A DNA stretch of 64,000 nucleotides from Panagrolaimus kolymaensis (lineage: Eukaryota; Nematoda; Chromadorea; Rhabditida; Panagrolaimidae). The stretch is taken from contig JAJQJQ010000057.1 of the NCBI GenBank assembly GCA_028622995.1, forward strand, positions 1,364,001-1,428,000, in the 5' to 3' direction. This document shows, in pieces, positions 1 to 10,630 of this stretch. Numbering within the stretch: the stretch's first letter is position 1; each line of letters opens with the position of its first letter. A program made the translations under genes and the position numbers. The notes beneath the pieces were generated by a model. It made no database searches, had not been told where the DNA came from, and worked only from the letters and a program-made list of their open reading frames with translations.

Positions 1-913
1 AATTTTCATGCTGCTGGGGTTAGTCCATCCGTTGTTACACCTGATCCTCCTAGTTTTGCTGCCCCTCCATCGGATCAATCAACACCAAACCCTTCACCCG
101 TTCCTCCTTTTACTCATCAACAATCATCCGGGAGTGAAGCGGTTTCAATCCCCACACAACAAGGACAAACTTTAGGGATTTATGAACAAACTCCTTTTAG
201 TAAGGTTCATTGAAAAACTAAAATGAAATTAAAACAATAAATTTTAGCTGGAAATGATTCAAGCTACACTACACCTTCACATTTTGATCAACAAATGCAG
301 CAACACCAACAACAAGCACTTCCACCACCACAAGGCCCGCCGCGTCCACCACCTCCAGGTTTGACATTTAGGATTAAACCTTTTTTTAATGATAGTATTT
401 TTTAATTCAGGTAGTTCACCTCAACCTGGTGGCAGTAAGTTTCTTGAACAAATTTGGGGTTTTTTTTCTCTCTTTAATAGCGATCGCAACTTTTCGATGT
501 TTTTTATTTTGATACTTTTTAATTTGTCATAAATTTTAGCTTTTGATCCATTTGCTAATGCATCCGCTGGACATACAATGCAATCTTCATCAAAACCTGA
601 CATTGATTCAACTTTAAATAATCTCGTAAATAATATGGAAATTGCTGGTAAAAATCCTGCATGGATGCATCATGCGCCACCTTCAACGACTGCTCCATCT
701 TCTAATCCTTCATTCAATGGTGGTGGTAATCCATGGTCTCAACAGTCGCAACAACAACAGCAACCATTTTATGGTTGGTTAGATTTGACTGATCAAAATA
801 TGAAGGATTCAATTTCAGGTTATCCTCAACAACCGCAACAACCATCCGCTTCCAGCAATCCATTCGGTGTTCCAAATTCATCCCAGCAAAGCAATGCATT
901 TGGTTTTCAATAA
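1..913 (+). CDS. unc-11: AP180/CALM-type clathrin assembly protein, C-terminal part (UNC-11-like)
   Basis: This is the 3' part of a gene that enters from the left edge. The exons are 1..199, 248..358, 411..434 and 540..913, with introns opening GTAAGG, GTTTGA and GTAAGT. The visible product is a disordered tail rich in Pro, Gln, Ser and Asn, with FDPF, NPFG and NPW motifs of the kind that bind clathrin and AP-2. It also has a short conserved-looking block, DIDSTLNNLVNNMEI, close to the DLDSSLANLVGNL block near the C-terminus of the AP180/PICALM family. The ANTH lipid-binding domain would lie upstream and is not in the window. The family recruits clathrin and SNAREs at endocytic pits, mainly at synapses. 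The assignment rests on this one block and on composition, so another endocytic adaptor is possible. A polyadenylation signal AATAAA lies at 1163-1168. Confidence 0.6.
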
Positions 914-1690
914 TTGAAATTCTTCCATTTTTTTGTTAAAAGCAATTGAAATTTTACTCCAAATGCTTTCTCTTTGCTTTCATGTCCTCTTTTTTCTAAC
1001 TGTATTTATTACTTCCTTAAATATTATTTTTTAAAGTCAGTGCAACCTTTTTTGTAAGCCTGTGTTATTTTTGCTTAATTTGTGTCATATTATAATGTTT
1101 TTTTATAAAGTCAATAATTTACTTGTGATCGGAATTGAATTTTTCTTATGTATTCGGTACTAAATAAATAGAGTGTTTTTGTATTAAAAAAAGTATGGAT
1201 ATAATTATGAAACAATCGAGAAAAAAATGCGGATTCAAAAACCAACAATAATAATGAACTTTTTACTAATCAGGCGGTTATTGCTAATAATTTTAAATGC
1301 CTTTGACTAAGTATTGCTATCAATAAATATACATAGAATGATTAAGATGATGATTAGGTTTCCATTTAAAAAAATGAGTAAAACATTGGAACGAACAAGC
1401 TTGGAATTTGACTTTTTGAAGGTGGAAGAAAAAAACTCGAGAAAAAGCGTTTGAAACGAAAATTGTGCAACATTTGTTATTGTTTTTTTTAACCAACAAA
1501 AAAATTGGAATGTGTATGTTCGACAAATAAATAAACTTTTTTTAAACCTTCTAAATGAAATCTAGTAATCATTTAAAGCATTTTTTATTTTTACTTTTAT
1601 TGTGATTGAACGATATATTCAAAATTTTTACTTCTCTGTGTAGCCATTTCTCAATTTTTTTAAAGTGCGTTGTTTCAGAATATTATAATT
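914..1690. other. 3' UTR of the adaptor gene and upstream region of the OCIA gene
   Basis: This is AT-rich non-coding sequence. It holds AATAAA at 1163-1168 and a trans-splice acceptor-like TGTTTCAG ending at 1678, 12 bases before the next start codon. I see no gene in it. Confidence 0.6.
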
Positions 1691-2465
1691 ATGTCTCGAT
1701 CTAATTCTCAACAACCGCCATCAAATTCATGGGATTCTGGTTCAATGCTTCCTGACAATACTTCACAAACTCCTCAAATGAATGAATCATTTGGTCCTGA
1801 TCCGAAACAACAGTTATCAGGAGAACAAATGGAATGGCTTATAAAACGTTTAAGTACTGATGATCAACAAGAATTAGGCAAAGTTTTACGTGATTGCGCA
1901 TTTGAAATGACAACACAACGAGGAATTCCTGTTGCGGCACTTTTAACTGGCGCAATGTATGTTGCAAGAACACGTTTGCCTGAAAATCTTCAATTTGGTC
2001 CCAAAGGTTGGCCATTTTATGCTTTGATTGCCGCTGGAACCATAACTGCAACGAGTGCTTTATCTATGAATAAATGTGGGCAAAGAGTTAAACCTAAAGT
2101 GTGGCAATTATATCAAAAAGTAAGCTTTTTTATTTTTTCAAATTATCGTAAGAATACATATTTACTTTTTTTAGTATACAGCAAATCAACCAAATCAAGC
2201 AACTACTTATGAATCTCTTCGAGCTGCAAATCGTCAACATATGGCTCCTCCTCAATATGGCACTTCACCGTTGGAAAAACCTCCTGTGAGTGAAGACGCA
2301 AGAAATGTTAATCCACATCCTCCAGCACCAAAAGGATATCTTTATGAAGAAGCTCCAACAATGTCTGGTACACCTTTTACTGCATTACCTCCTACTGAAC
2401 CTCGTGAACGACAACATCGAGAACGTGATAATAACAATTCTTATGGTGATAAAGGTTTTTCATAA
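1691..2465 (+). CDS. OCIA domain-containing protein (OCIAD1/Asrij family)
   Basis: The two exons are 1691..2119 and 2175..2465, phase 0, giving about 239 residues. I chose the ATG at 1691 because a TGTTTCAG acceptor ends at 1678, as expected for spliced-leader addition. Residues from about 44 to 135 fit an OCIA domain: LSGEQMEWL, then VLRDC, then RGIPVAALLTGAMY, then FGPKGWPFYALIAAGTITA, which resembles the paired hydrophobic segments of OCIAD proteins. The rest is disordered and rich in Gln, Pro and charged residues. OCIAD proteins are membrane proteins of mitochondria and endosomes that help assemble respiratory complex III and act in endosomal signalling. That role is inferred from the family. 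AATAAA follows at 2527-2532. Confidence 0.72.
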
Positions 2466-3160
2466 ATTTAGATTTTTAATTGCATATGTAAACTATTATT
2501 ATGTGAATAGATTTTTTTGTTAAAAAAATAAAAGAATATTAAAACATTGTACATAATATGCTTCTTCGCTTATGAAATAACTTTGAAAGAAATGGATTTT
2601 GTTCAGGTTGCCTCTCAATATGGTAAACAAATTCGATGCTTTTTTAAAATCCTAAATTTTTATTTCACACTGTCTCCTTGTTGAAAAGATTTATGATTAG
2701 CCTGTCGAGTACAATTAAAATGACCGATTAAACCTTATTCTAACAAGACAGATTATGAGAAATGTGCTAAAAGGATAAAATTTATTGCTTTGTTTGAACA
2801 TGAATGACGGCAGCAACTTCTTCTTTAATTATTACTTATTAAAGCGATGACCGATATGTTTGTATTTATCTTTTTTGTATATACAAGAGAGAAAATAGCT
2901 TAAAGGTAGGGGAATGGTCAAAGGATTAATCTAACAACCTTTGTCTTCTCCGCTCTCAACCCTTTAAAGAAAATAATCATCAACCTTAGATCGTGTATCA
3001 AGTATCCTCAAGAGGTTTTACGGTTTTCTTTTTTTCTAATCAAAATTTTTGAGATGAATAATATTTTTATCATTTGAGAGTTGTTGCGATTCACGAAATT
3101 GGTAGTATTTTTAAAAAAATTTCGAGATTTATATTTTCTAAAAATAATTATTTTGAAATT
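2466..3160. other. intergenic region
   Basis: This stretch contains the polyadenylation signal of the OCIA gene (2527-2532). Beyond that I see no coding or RNA signal. Confidence 0.5.
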
Positions 3161-3845
3161 ATGATTGCTGATAATTTTGAACCTATGGCTTCATCAACTG
3201 CTGGTAGTTATTGTCTACCATTTAACAGTGAAAAGAAATTTGAAATTCCATTATGGGAAATTGAAGAAATCACTGCATTTCTTCATCGCCATCGACGCTC
3301 AATCTCTGACGCCGAAGATATTCTTTTAGATCGACTTTTAACTCGTTATGAGCAAAGTGGAAGTTTAGAAGCTCGAATAGATTTAAAAACATTTTTACTG
3401 TAACTTAAAACTTTCTTAAGTTTTTTGTAAACATTTCATTTTTATTTTCAGTTATCTTCGACGATCAGTTCATCCAACACCAAAGCAAAATAAATTCAAA
3501 CCTCAAGTTATTGATTTAGATCAATTCGATTTACCTCCATCTAAAGCTGCAACGGTGCACTCTGAAACCCCTCGACGTTCTCCTCCAATAAAATGCCTAA
3601 AAAATGGTAAACTTCAACGTGGTAGAAAAGTTTGCTCATGCAAACAATGTATCCGTTTACGAAATGTCAAACGATCAAAAAGTTGTTACACTATTCCAAA
3701 AAATCATCATCCCATTCCTTCGGTTTTTGCCCTTCAACAATTTCAAATATCTGGATCTTCTTCAAACAAATCATCATCATTCATGGGAACTTTAAAAGCT
3801 TTTAAAAATGTATTTGTTAGTTCAAAAAAACATTGTAAAAATTAG
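3161..3845 (+). CDS. uncharacterised protein with a basic CxCxxC segment
   Basis: The exons are 3161..3399 and 3452..3845 (donor GTAACT, acceptor ATTTTCAG), giving 210 residues. I chose the first in-frame ATG at 3161; the ATG at 3185 is an alternative. The N-terminal half is acidic and likely helical (WEIEEITAFLHRHRRSISDAE). The C-terminal half is basic, with a cluster of Lys and Arg around VCSCKQCIRLRN, followed by a Ser-rich tail. I do not recognise the family. The basic Cys cluster could bind metal or nucleic acid, but this is a guess. The next gene starts 296 bases downstream on the same strand, so the two could be co-transcribed. AATAAA lies at 3911-3916. Confidence 0.6.
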
Positions 3846-4140
3846 TTTTATTTCCTTTATTTTTGCTTGTTTGAATATGTATTTTTATTTTTTTTTGCTT
3901 CCAATGATTCAATAAACTTGTACACTGCAACAACAACAAAAAATGGAAAGAGCTAATCTAACTATGTACATAATTATGGTAGCTAGATATTTTTTTTAAA
4001 AACCCCGCCAATTTGGCTAATTGTCATGATGCATGATATTGTTCGCTCTAATTTAGCGCGTTTTTTTATTAATTTGAAATATTGTTGAACATATTTTCTT
4101 CATTCATCTTCTGTAATTTTGATTCCTTTTTGTGATCAAA

Positions 4141-5312
4141 ATGAGCTCTTCATCTTCGGATAGCGATGGCATGTTTAGCAACTTTCAAAAATACAAGAAA
4201 AAGCATCAGCCTAAAAAGCGGAAGAAGAAGATGGATCTAAAACCTTTATGTAAGTTGTTTATTAATTTTCCATTTAATCCATTTTCATCATATTTCTAAC
4301 TTTTAGCTCCAGCAAAGAAATTTACAAGTCAATTCAAAGCTTTAGAAAGAATCAATAATAAAGAATCGTCTGATGAAACTTCGATGGTTGAAGAAACGAT
4401 TGAACAGTTGATTGAAGCGCAGAAGAAGAAGAAACCTCAACCGGTTGATATTGAAATACTTGATGATTCCATTTTGTCACAGCCTGTAGAAGATGATCCT
4501 GAAGAACCTGGTCCATCTGAAAAAACAAAAGCCAGTAAGAAAAATGCTCAAAACGAACCTAAACATATTCAAAGGTATTTTCACTTTCGTATCAATAATT
4601 ATTAAATACAATATTTTTCAGAAACGCTGACAATTATCTCCAAGAGCTCAAACGAATGGAAATGGATCAACTATTAGAACAAGAAGCTCATAAGAGAGCC
4701 GTGGATTATATTGCAAACAAAATTGATCCTATCGTTCATGATGTTCCTGATAAATTTGTCTCTGTTTGTTTGGGTATCCTTCCTGACGGTGACTTTACTC
4801 ACAGATTTAAACTCAACTATACTGATCGATTTGACCAAGTGTTTCTGGATTATGGTTCAAAGGCTGGATTTGATAAACCTGAAGACTTTAGAATCGTATG
4901 GGAAAAAGCTGATGAGTACAAAAATGTTAAATATTTTGATACTCCTGAAAAACTTGGTATGCCTTTACGAGGCGCAGTTCAATTATTCATTAATCCTAAA
5001 GAAGGTGTTAAACGTGAAAAGCGAGGAGAAGGTGAAATCAAGATCAAGTTATCTCTAAAAGACAAGAAGGATCCTCTCGAAAAACTCATTCACAAGGTTT
5101 GTTGTGTTCCTTACCATTTGTCAGAGATTTCTTTTAACAATTTTTAGGAAATGCCATTTGGTGAATTCAAAGTTAAATTATGTGCTGAACTCAAGCTTCC
5201 AAAAAACAAAGTCCGCTTAATTTTCGATGGAGACAATGTTGCTGATAATGATACGCCTGATGGTTTAGGTCTTGAAGATTATGATATCATTGAAGTCAAA
5301 ATTGATCGTTGA
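4141..5312 (+). CDS. NIP45/Rad60/Esc2-like protein with C-terminal SUMO-like domain
   Basis: The four exons are 4141..4249, 4307..4574, 4622..5096 and 5148..5312, about 338 residues. The N-terminus is Ser-rich and acidic, followed by a strongly basic stretch with KKRKKK, probably nuclear localisation. A helical middle (LEQEAHKRAVDYIANKI) leads into a first ubiquitin-like segment at about 160-270. The last 55 residues form a clear SUMO-like fold: FKVKLCAELKLPKNKVRLIF, then DGDNVADNDTP, then LEDYDIIEVKI, as in the Rad60-SLD/SUMO family. It lacks the terminal di-Gly, so it cannot be conjugated. Family members (NFATC2IP, Rad60, Esc2) mimic SUMO, bind Ubc9 and support genome stability. The gene ends 121 bases from the convergent RidA gene. 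Confidence 0.75.
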
Positions 5313-5432
5313 AATGAATTTCATCTTTCCAATCTTTGTGAATATTGTTTAATTTCTTTTGTGTCTCTGTGATTTAGTTATTTAAAATCTTTCAACTATT
5401 TATTGTAATACAAATTAAATAAAAAAAGAGTT

Positions 5433-6228
5433 TTACAAGGAAGATTTTTTCTCAGTGATTTTTCCAACGTGAGCGATTGCTTCAATTTCGACTCGAGCAG
5501 ATTTAGGAAGATGAGCAACTTGAAAAGCAGCACGAGCTGGATATGGTTCTTTGAAGTATTGAGAATAAACACCATTGACTTTAGCAAAATCATTAATATC
5601 AGCAAGAAGCACAGTAGTTTTTACGACTAAAAAAGGATTGGATGATGGGATTTTAAAAGATATAATAATACTTACCATTTGAAAAGCTAGTACCAGCAGC
5701 TTTTAAAATTTCTCCAATATTTTTCAATGATTGATGAGTTTGTTCTTCGACATCTTCGCTTACAAATGCACCAGTTTCAGCCACAAGCCCAAGTGAACCA
5801 CTTACATAAAGAGTATCACCAATTTTAATGGCTTGAGAATAAGCACCTAGCGCAGCAGGAGCTCCAGAAGTAGAAATCACTTCACGAGTAACTGATGACA
5901 TATTTCGAACAAGACAAAGCCTAAAAAAAATAATGTAAAAATTATTCAATAACGTTGAAGTATGAAAATTTCGCAGCATTAATCAAATAGTCAACTACCA
6001 AGTTAACTCGAAATGAAAGAATCAATATTTATGTACCATATTTTAACGATCTTTTTTCCAAATTTTTTTTAATGAGCATTAAAAAAGGACGAAAGTCATA
6101 AAAAACAAACAAACAAAAAGATTGATCGACGACGATGGCAAAGATAGGAAAAAATAGAGAGAAAAAAAAACTTACGATGAGCGAAACATCATTGCAACGA
6201 GAAGAAAAAATGAAAGATAAAATCGCAT
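5433..6228 (-). CDS. RidA/YjgF/UK114 family reactive-intermediate deaminase
   Basis: The exons, read on the minus strand, are 6228..6176, 5920..5676 and 5626..5433. The core form starts at the ATG at 5901 ([19 protein letters not shown]), matching the N-terminus of animal UK114. It contains the family hallmarks [60 protein letters not shown]. RidA hydrolyses 2-aminoacrylate and other reactive enamines released by PLP enzymes, forming ammonia and a keto acid. Arg in the PARAA motif and Glu in VEIEAIA sit at the trimer active site. An upstream exon joins in frame and adds about 32 residues, [20 protein letters not shown] and so on, which may target a second form to an organelle. The gene lies 192 bases downstream of TMEM234 on the same strand, an operon-like spacing. 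Confidence 0.93.
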
Positions 6229-6420
6229 GAAAAAGTTGAAATGGAAATGAAAAAAATGCTTTGACAATGTAAAAAATTTGGCTAAAAACCGATTTTTTAT
6301 TACAAAAATTTAAAAACTTTTATCTTTACATCGTTGAACAAGTAGCTCAACTATTTGAAAATGGATATTTAAAAAATTTACCAGTAATAGTCACCAAAAA
6401 AATACGTACAAATTTAGAAA

Positions 6421-6887
6421 TTATATAGTAATTAGAATGACACCGATGAGAACAAATACAGTACCAAGAATAGTATTTTTTGAAAGTGGTGCTTCGCCGA
6501 TCAAACCGCCAGTCAAAGCCGTGATAACAAAGGTGAGAGAATTTACGCAAATGACGGTCATAGAAAGTGGAAGATTTACGACGAGAACCATAAATAAAAC
6601 CTACAAGAAAAAATGTCACATAAAAATGGAACACACTTTAGGAGAGAGAAAAAAGATAGACTTACAGAAGCTGATTGATTGAGAAGAAAAGGAAGAGAAA
6701 ATCTCCAATTACAAATAAAATTTTTTAATTCCATAAAAGGTTTGACAATCCGAGGAACATCAGAGCGAATAGGTTGAGAAGTTTTTGTCCCACGAGAGAT
6801 GAAAGGATTGGTAATTCCCCAAAGACAGCTTACAACAACCATGGAAAGAATTTGAGAGAATTCAAAAGATTGCTGAGATTCAGACAT
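6421..6887 (-). CDS. TMEM234: TMEM234 family membrane protein
   Basis: The two exons are 6887..6666 and 6600..6421, giving 133 residues, the usual family length. Four hydrophobic segments can be seen: SQILSMVVVSCLWGITNPF with the family WGxTxPF motif, SLPFLLNQSASVLFMVLV with the PFLLNQ motif, MTVICVNSLTFVITALTG, and ILGTVFVLIGVILITI. TMEM234 belongs to the small EamA/DMT-like drug and metabolite transporter relatives. Its vertebrate member is needed for the kidney filter, but its substrate is unknown. The start is the only ATG in exon 1 and is preceded by a TTTTTTTAG acceptor. Its stop is 192 bases before the extended RidA start. Confidence 0.85.
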
Positions 6888-7678
6888 TCTAAAAAAATGA
6901 AAGTGAAATAATTCAAAGATATTTGAGCAAAATCAAAATCAGTTTTATTTTTATCGTGTGCTACGGTATTTTAATACCAAAAAATTTCAATGTTTTATTC
7001 TCCTCGATGGGTTGGTTGCCTAAATAAATGCTTTAAATTTATTGATTCTTTTCTTTATTCATAAATAACTAAAGTCCTCATTTAAAGAAAAAACAAGCAG
7101 ACAATAATAGAGAATAGCGGTCAACTTTTTTTTGTCATAAATGCAAACATTTGTGCTTATTATTTCCGCCTTCTTTTAACTCTGTCCCTACGTCAACGTA
7201 AGTGATGGTGAATAACAAAAAACTCAAGTCGAGCCATCCTTTGAGCTGATGAATGTCCATCGACGAATACAAGTTCGCGCACCACAAAAACCTTTTCCGC
7301 TGACGTGTCCCTTTTTTGATCAATATTTGTTGAATCTTTCCCCCATATTTTAACTAAAGTCCATTTTATTTTTTAAAAAAGGTTAAACACGGATAGGCTT
7401 TTTCTATAGCGTAAAAAACAAGTTTTCTTTAATTTTTTATTAATGAAACAAAATGAATGTGATAGAGGAGGTTTAAAACACGTCAGCGTAAAAACTATTT
7501 TGGAAAAAATTGTTGCAATATTTGCGCCATTGCCAAATCTCCTGAACTATTCCTTTTTTTTAATCTCCTCGATTTTCTAACTTTGAATTGCAAAAAATCT
7601 AAATAACGCGACTTTAATAAAAAATAATAAATTTCAGGAAAATAAACCAGTGAAAAACTCCGCAGTAAAAGTGAAGCC
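6888..7678. promoter_or_regulatory. divergent promoter of TMEM234 and dnj-27 with two UPR-type elements
   Basis: The 791 bases between two divergent starts hold GCTGACGTGT at 7299-7308 on the plus strand and the same ten bases on the minus strand at 7478-7487. TGACGTG is the core of the metazoan unfolded protein response element bound by XBP-1 and ATF6. They lie about 370 and 190 bases upstream of the dnj-27 start. A third, weaker ACGTCA lies near 7189. The functional link is inferred from motif and neighbour. Confidence 0.5.
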
Positions 7679-10343
7679 ATGAGGTTATCAGCGTTTGCTT
7701 TGCTTCATTTGGGGCTTTTTATTCCTTTTATATTTGCTGTTGATTATTATGAACTTTTGGGTGTATCTAAAGATGCAGATGATCGAACAATAAGAAAAGC
7801 TTTTAAAAAATTAGCAATTATAAAGCATCCAGATAAAAATAAAGTAAGCTTATTTTCATTTGCTTTAATCTTTTAATTAACACTTCTATTTTAAATTAAA
7901 GGATAAACCAGAAGCTCATGATGAATTTGTAATAATTAATCGAGCTTATGAAGTTTTAAAAGATGAAGAATTGAGGAAAAAATATGATCAATAGGGCGAG
8001 GAAGGATTAAAGGATGATTTTCAAGGTGGAGGAAATCAATATCAATCATGGCAATTTTATCGAGATAATTTTGGTAAGCTTCGTTGAAAAGATGATCATA
8101 TATTCATTAATTTTTTTTCTTTAGGCATTTATGATGAGGATTCTGAAATAGTTACATTAAGTCGATCAGATTTTCAACAAAGCGTCATCGATTCAGGTGA
8201 TTTATGGTTTGTAAATTTTTATTCAACCTTTTGTTCACATTGTCATGAACTTGCACCAACGGTAAGTGTGAATCTTACAAATTTAATCGGATTTATTAAA
8301 TTTTTAAACTTTAGTGGCGTGATTTTGCTCGTGAAATGGAAGGCGTTGTTCGAATTGGTGCTGTTAATTGTGCCGAAGATCCCATGCTTTGTCAATCCCA
8401 AAATGTTATGGGTTATCCTTCCCTCGTTCTTTTCCCTGATGTATGTTTACTTACACTAATGCTATTAATTTAAATTTCATTTTTTAGAACACTTTTTATC
8501 AAGGACCTCGAACCCTTAAAGCTTTAACGGACTTCATTATGCAGAAACTTGTATCTGAAGTTCATAAAATTACATTTAAAAATTATCTTTCTCTTTCAAC
8601 CGAATGGGAAAAATACGCTCCATTCCCTTGGGTTGTTGACTTTTGTGAAGATGAAGATAGTTGTTTGAGTAAAGCAAATAGAAGAAAGCTTGCAAGCATG
8701 TTGAATGGCCTTGCAAATGTTGGATATGTTACTTGCCCTGAACATCAACGAGATTTATTATGTAAAAAACTTCGAGATAATGGTGTTGTATTTTATCCCG
8801 CTGGCCAACTTATTAAAGAACAGGAGCATGAAATTGATAGTCTTGATCCTAAAGAAATTTATAATTCTGTTTTAAATTTATTACCTGAATGGAGGGAAAT
8901 GGATGATGAGGAATATGAAAAAATTTTGCAAGACAATGAAGAAACGACTTTATTAAGATTTTTTGATGGATCCAAAGAAATTGAAGACGCCAATGCTGAA
9001 CGAGAATTAAAAAAATTACCAATGATGTTTCCGGATGTAACAGTAAGCTTAGGTTATATTTGAGAACTATGTTTTTAAACAATTCTGTTTTAGACTAAAA
9101 GAGTTGATTGCTCCAAAATGACCGATGTTTGTTCAGAATTAAATATTAAAACTGATGACCTTCCCCGCTTTGTTATATTTAAACCTTCAGGAGGTTATGA
9201 AATAAATTACGCTAAAAAGCATTCAGTTCATGACCTGGCAACTTTCATTCGTGAATCTCACAATTCTCAACTCATTTCTCTCACTGAAGATCATTATAAT
9301 GATGCCATAGATAGTGGCGAACTTTGGTTAATAGATTACTTCGCTCCATGGTGCCCACCATGTATGAAATTAATTCCACAAATTCGAGCAATGCCTCAAA
9401 TGATTGGTGATATTCCATTAAAAACTGGTACATTCGATTGTGTGGCTTTTAAACATATTTGTCAAAAGGCTGGAATCGCTTCATATCCAACTTCAATTAT
9501 TTATTATAAAGGTCAAACATTCCAAACTGTTGGATTTCATTCTACGGAACAAATTTCTGAATTCATTATGGATGCTTTAAATCCATCCGTCGAAGTTTTG
9601 GATCCATCAGCTTTTGAAGATTTAGTTCTTGGTAGAGCTGAAGGTGTGACATGGATAGTAGACTTCTTTGCTCCGTGGTGTGGGCCATGCCAGCAACTTG
9701 TAAGTAATTTTAATCCAAACCATTTATTTTAAATTCAGATTATTTTTAGGCTCCCGAATTTCGTAAAGTTGCCCGCTTCGTGAAAGATGATCATGAAGAA
9801 GTTCGATTCGGATCCATTGATTGTGATGCCCATCGAGGGCTTTGCCAAACTCAAAGTGTTGCAGGTTATCCCACAATTCGAATGTATCGCTCTAAACTTA
9901 ATCAAAAGCCTCTTGATTATCCATCAAATTGGTGGAGAGATCATGCGTCAATGCAACGTTGGATTGGACAATTCCTTCCATCCCTTGTGGAAGAATATGG
10001 CCAAGAATTTTATCAAGAAGTTTTGGCTTCATCTGAACCATTCTTAGTTGACTTCTTTGCTCCATGGTGTGCCCATTGCGTTCAATTTGCCCCCACTTTT
10101 GAACGCCTCGCAAAACATTATGAAGGCCGAGTTCGATTTGCTAAAATTGATTGTGATCGTTATCCAGGAATATGTCAAAATGTTCAAGTTCGAGCATATC
10201 CTTCTCTTCGACTTTATACTGGTTCCACCAATGGTGAAAGACAAAATCCATTGGGAATGCAAGTTCAAAGTCAATATGCTGATGGAATAACTCAAATTGT
10301 TGATAATGCTTTGAGTTTCCATAGAAGTCGTGATGAACTTTAA
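7679..10343 (+). CDS. dnj-27: DNJ-27/ERdj5, ER J-domain protein with multiple thioredoxin domains; in-frame TAG at codon 86
   Basis: The seven exons are 7679..7843, 7902..8073, 8125..8261, 8315..8440, 8488..9042, 9094..9699 and 9750..10343: 784 codons, the family length (human ERdj5 is about 793). A signal peptide covers residues 1-20. The J domain runs from about 21 to 90 with HPD at 50-52. Thioredoxin active sites are CSHC at 149-152, CPPC at 472-475, CGPC at 581-584 and CAHC at 694-697, separated by inactive thioredoxin-like domains. The chain ends in RDEL, an ER retrieval signal. The protein reduces disulfides in misfolded clients and hands them to BiP for ER-associated degradation. Codon 86, in the conserved end of the J domain (YDQ, stop, GEEGLKDD), is TAG at 7992-7994, where relatives usually have Tyr. 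All other exons are intact, so this may be a recent nonsense change, a sequence error or a recoded codon. Confidence 0.93.
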
Positions 10344-10602
10344 TTATTCTTTTTGAATCTGCAACTTTTTATATTTAATCTCGGGTTTATAATTTTTTGT
10401 TTATTTTTGTTATTGCTTCATCAGGCGTGTGCCTTTAAAAAAAACAGTCAATGATGCCTTTGTTTTATTTTTGCATAATTTTATTTTTTTACAAATTATA
10501 AGTAAAATATTTTTTTCTTTTCAAAATAATACAATTTTTTGTTTAAATTAAAAAGCATTGGGCGAAAAAACAATAATAATAATTGAAAGATGAAAGAATA
10601 TT

Positions 10603-10610
10603 TGAGGTAG
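10603..10610 (-). promoter_or_regulatory. let-7-type microRNA seed match in a 3' UTR
   Basis: On the minus strand this reads CTACCTCA, a perfect 8-mer match to the let-7 family seed. It starts 20 bases after the stop codon of the minus-strand gene at 10631-13679, so it lies in that gene's 3' UTR. One such 8-mer is expected by chance about every 65 kb per strand, so position is the main support. Confidence 0.3.
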
Positions 10611-10630
10611 TCGACGATAATCATTTTATT

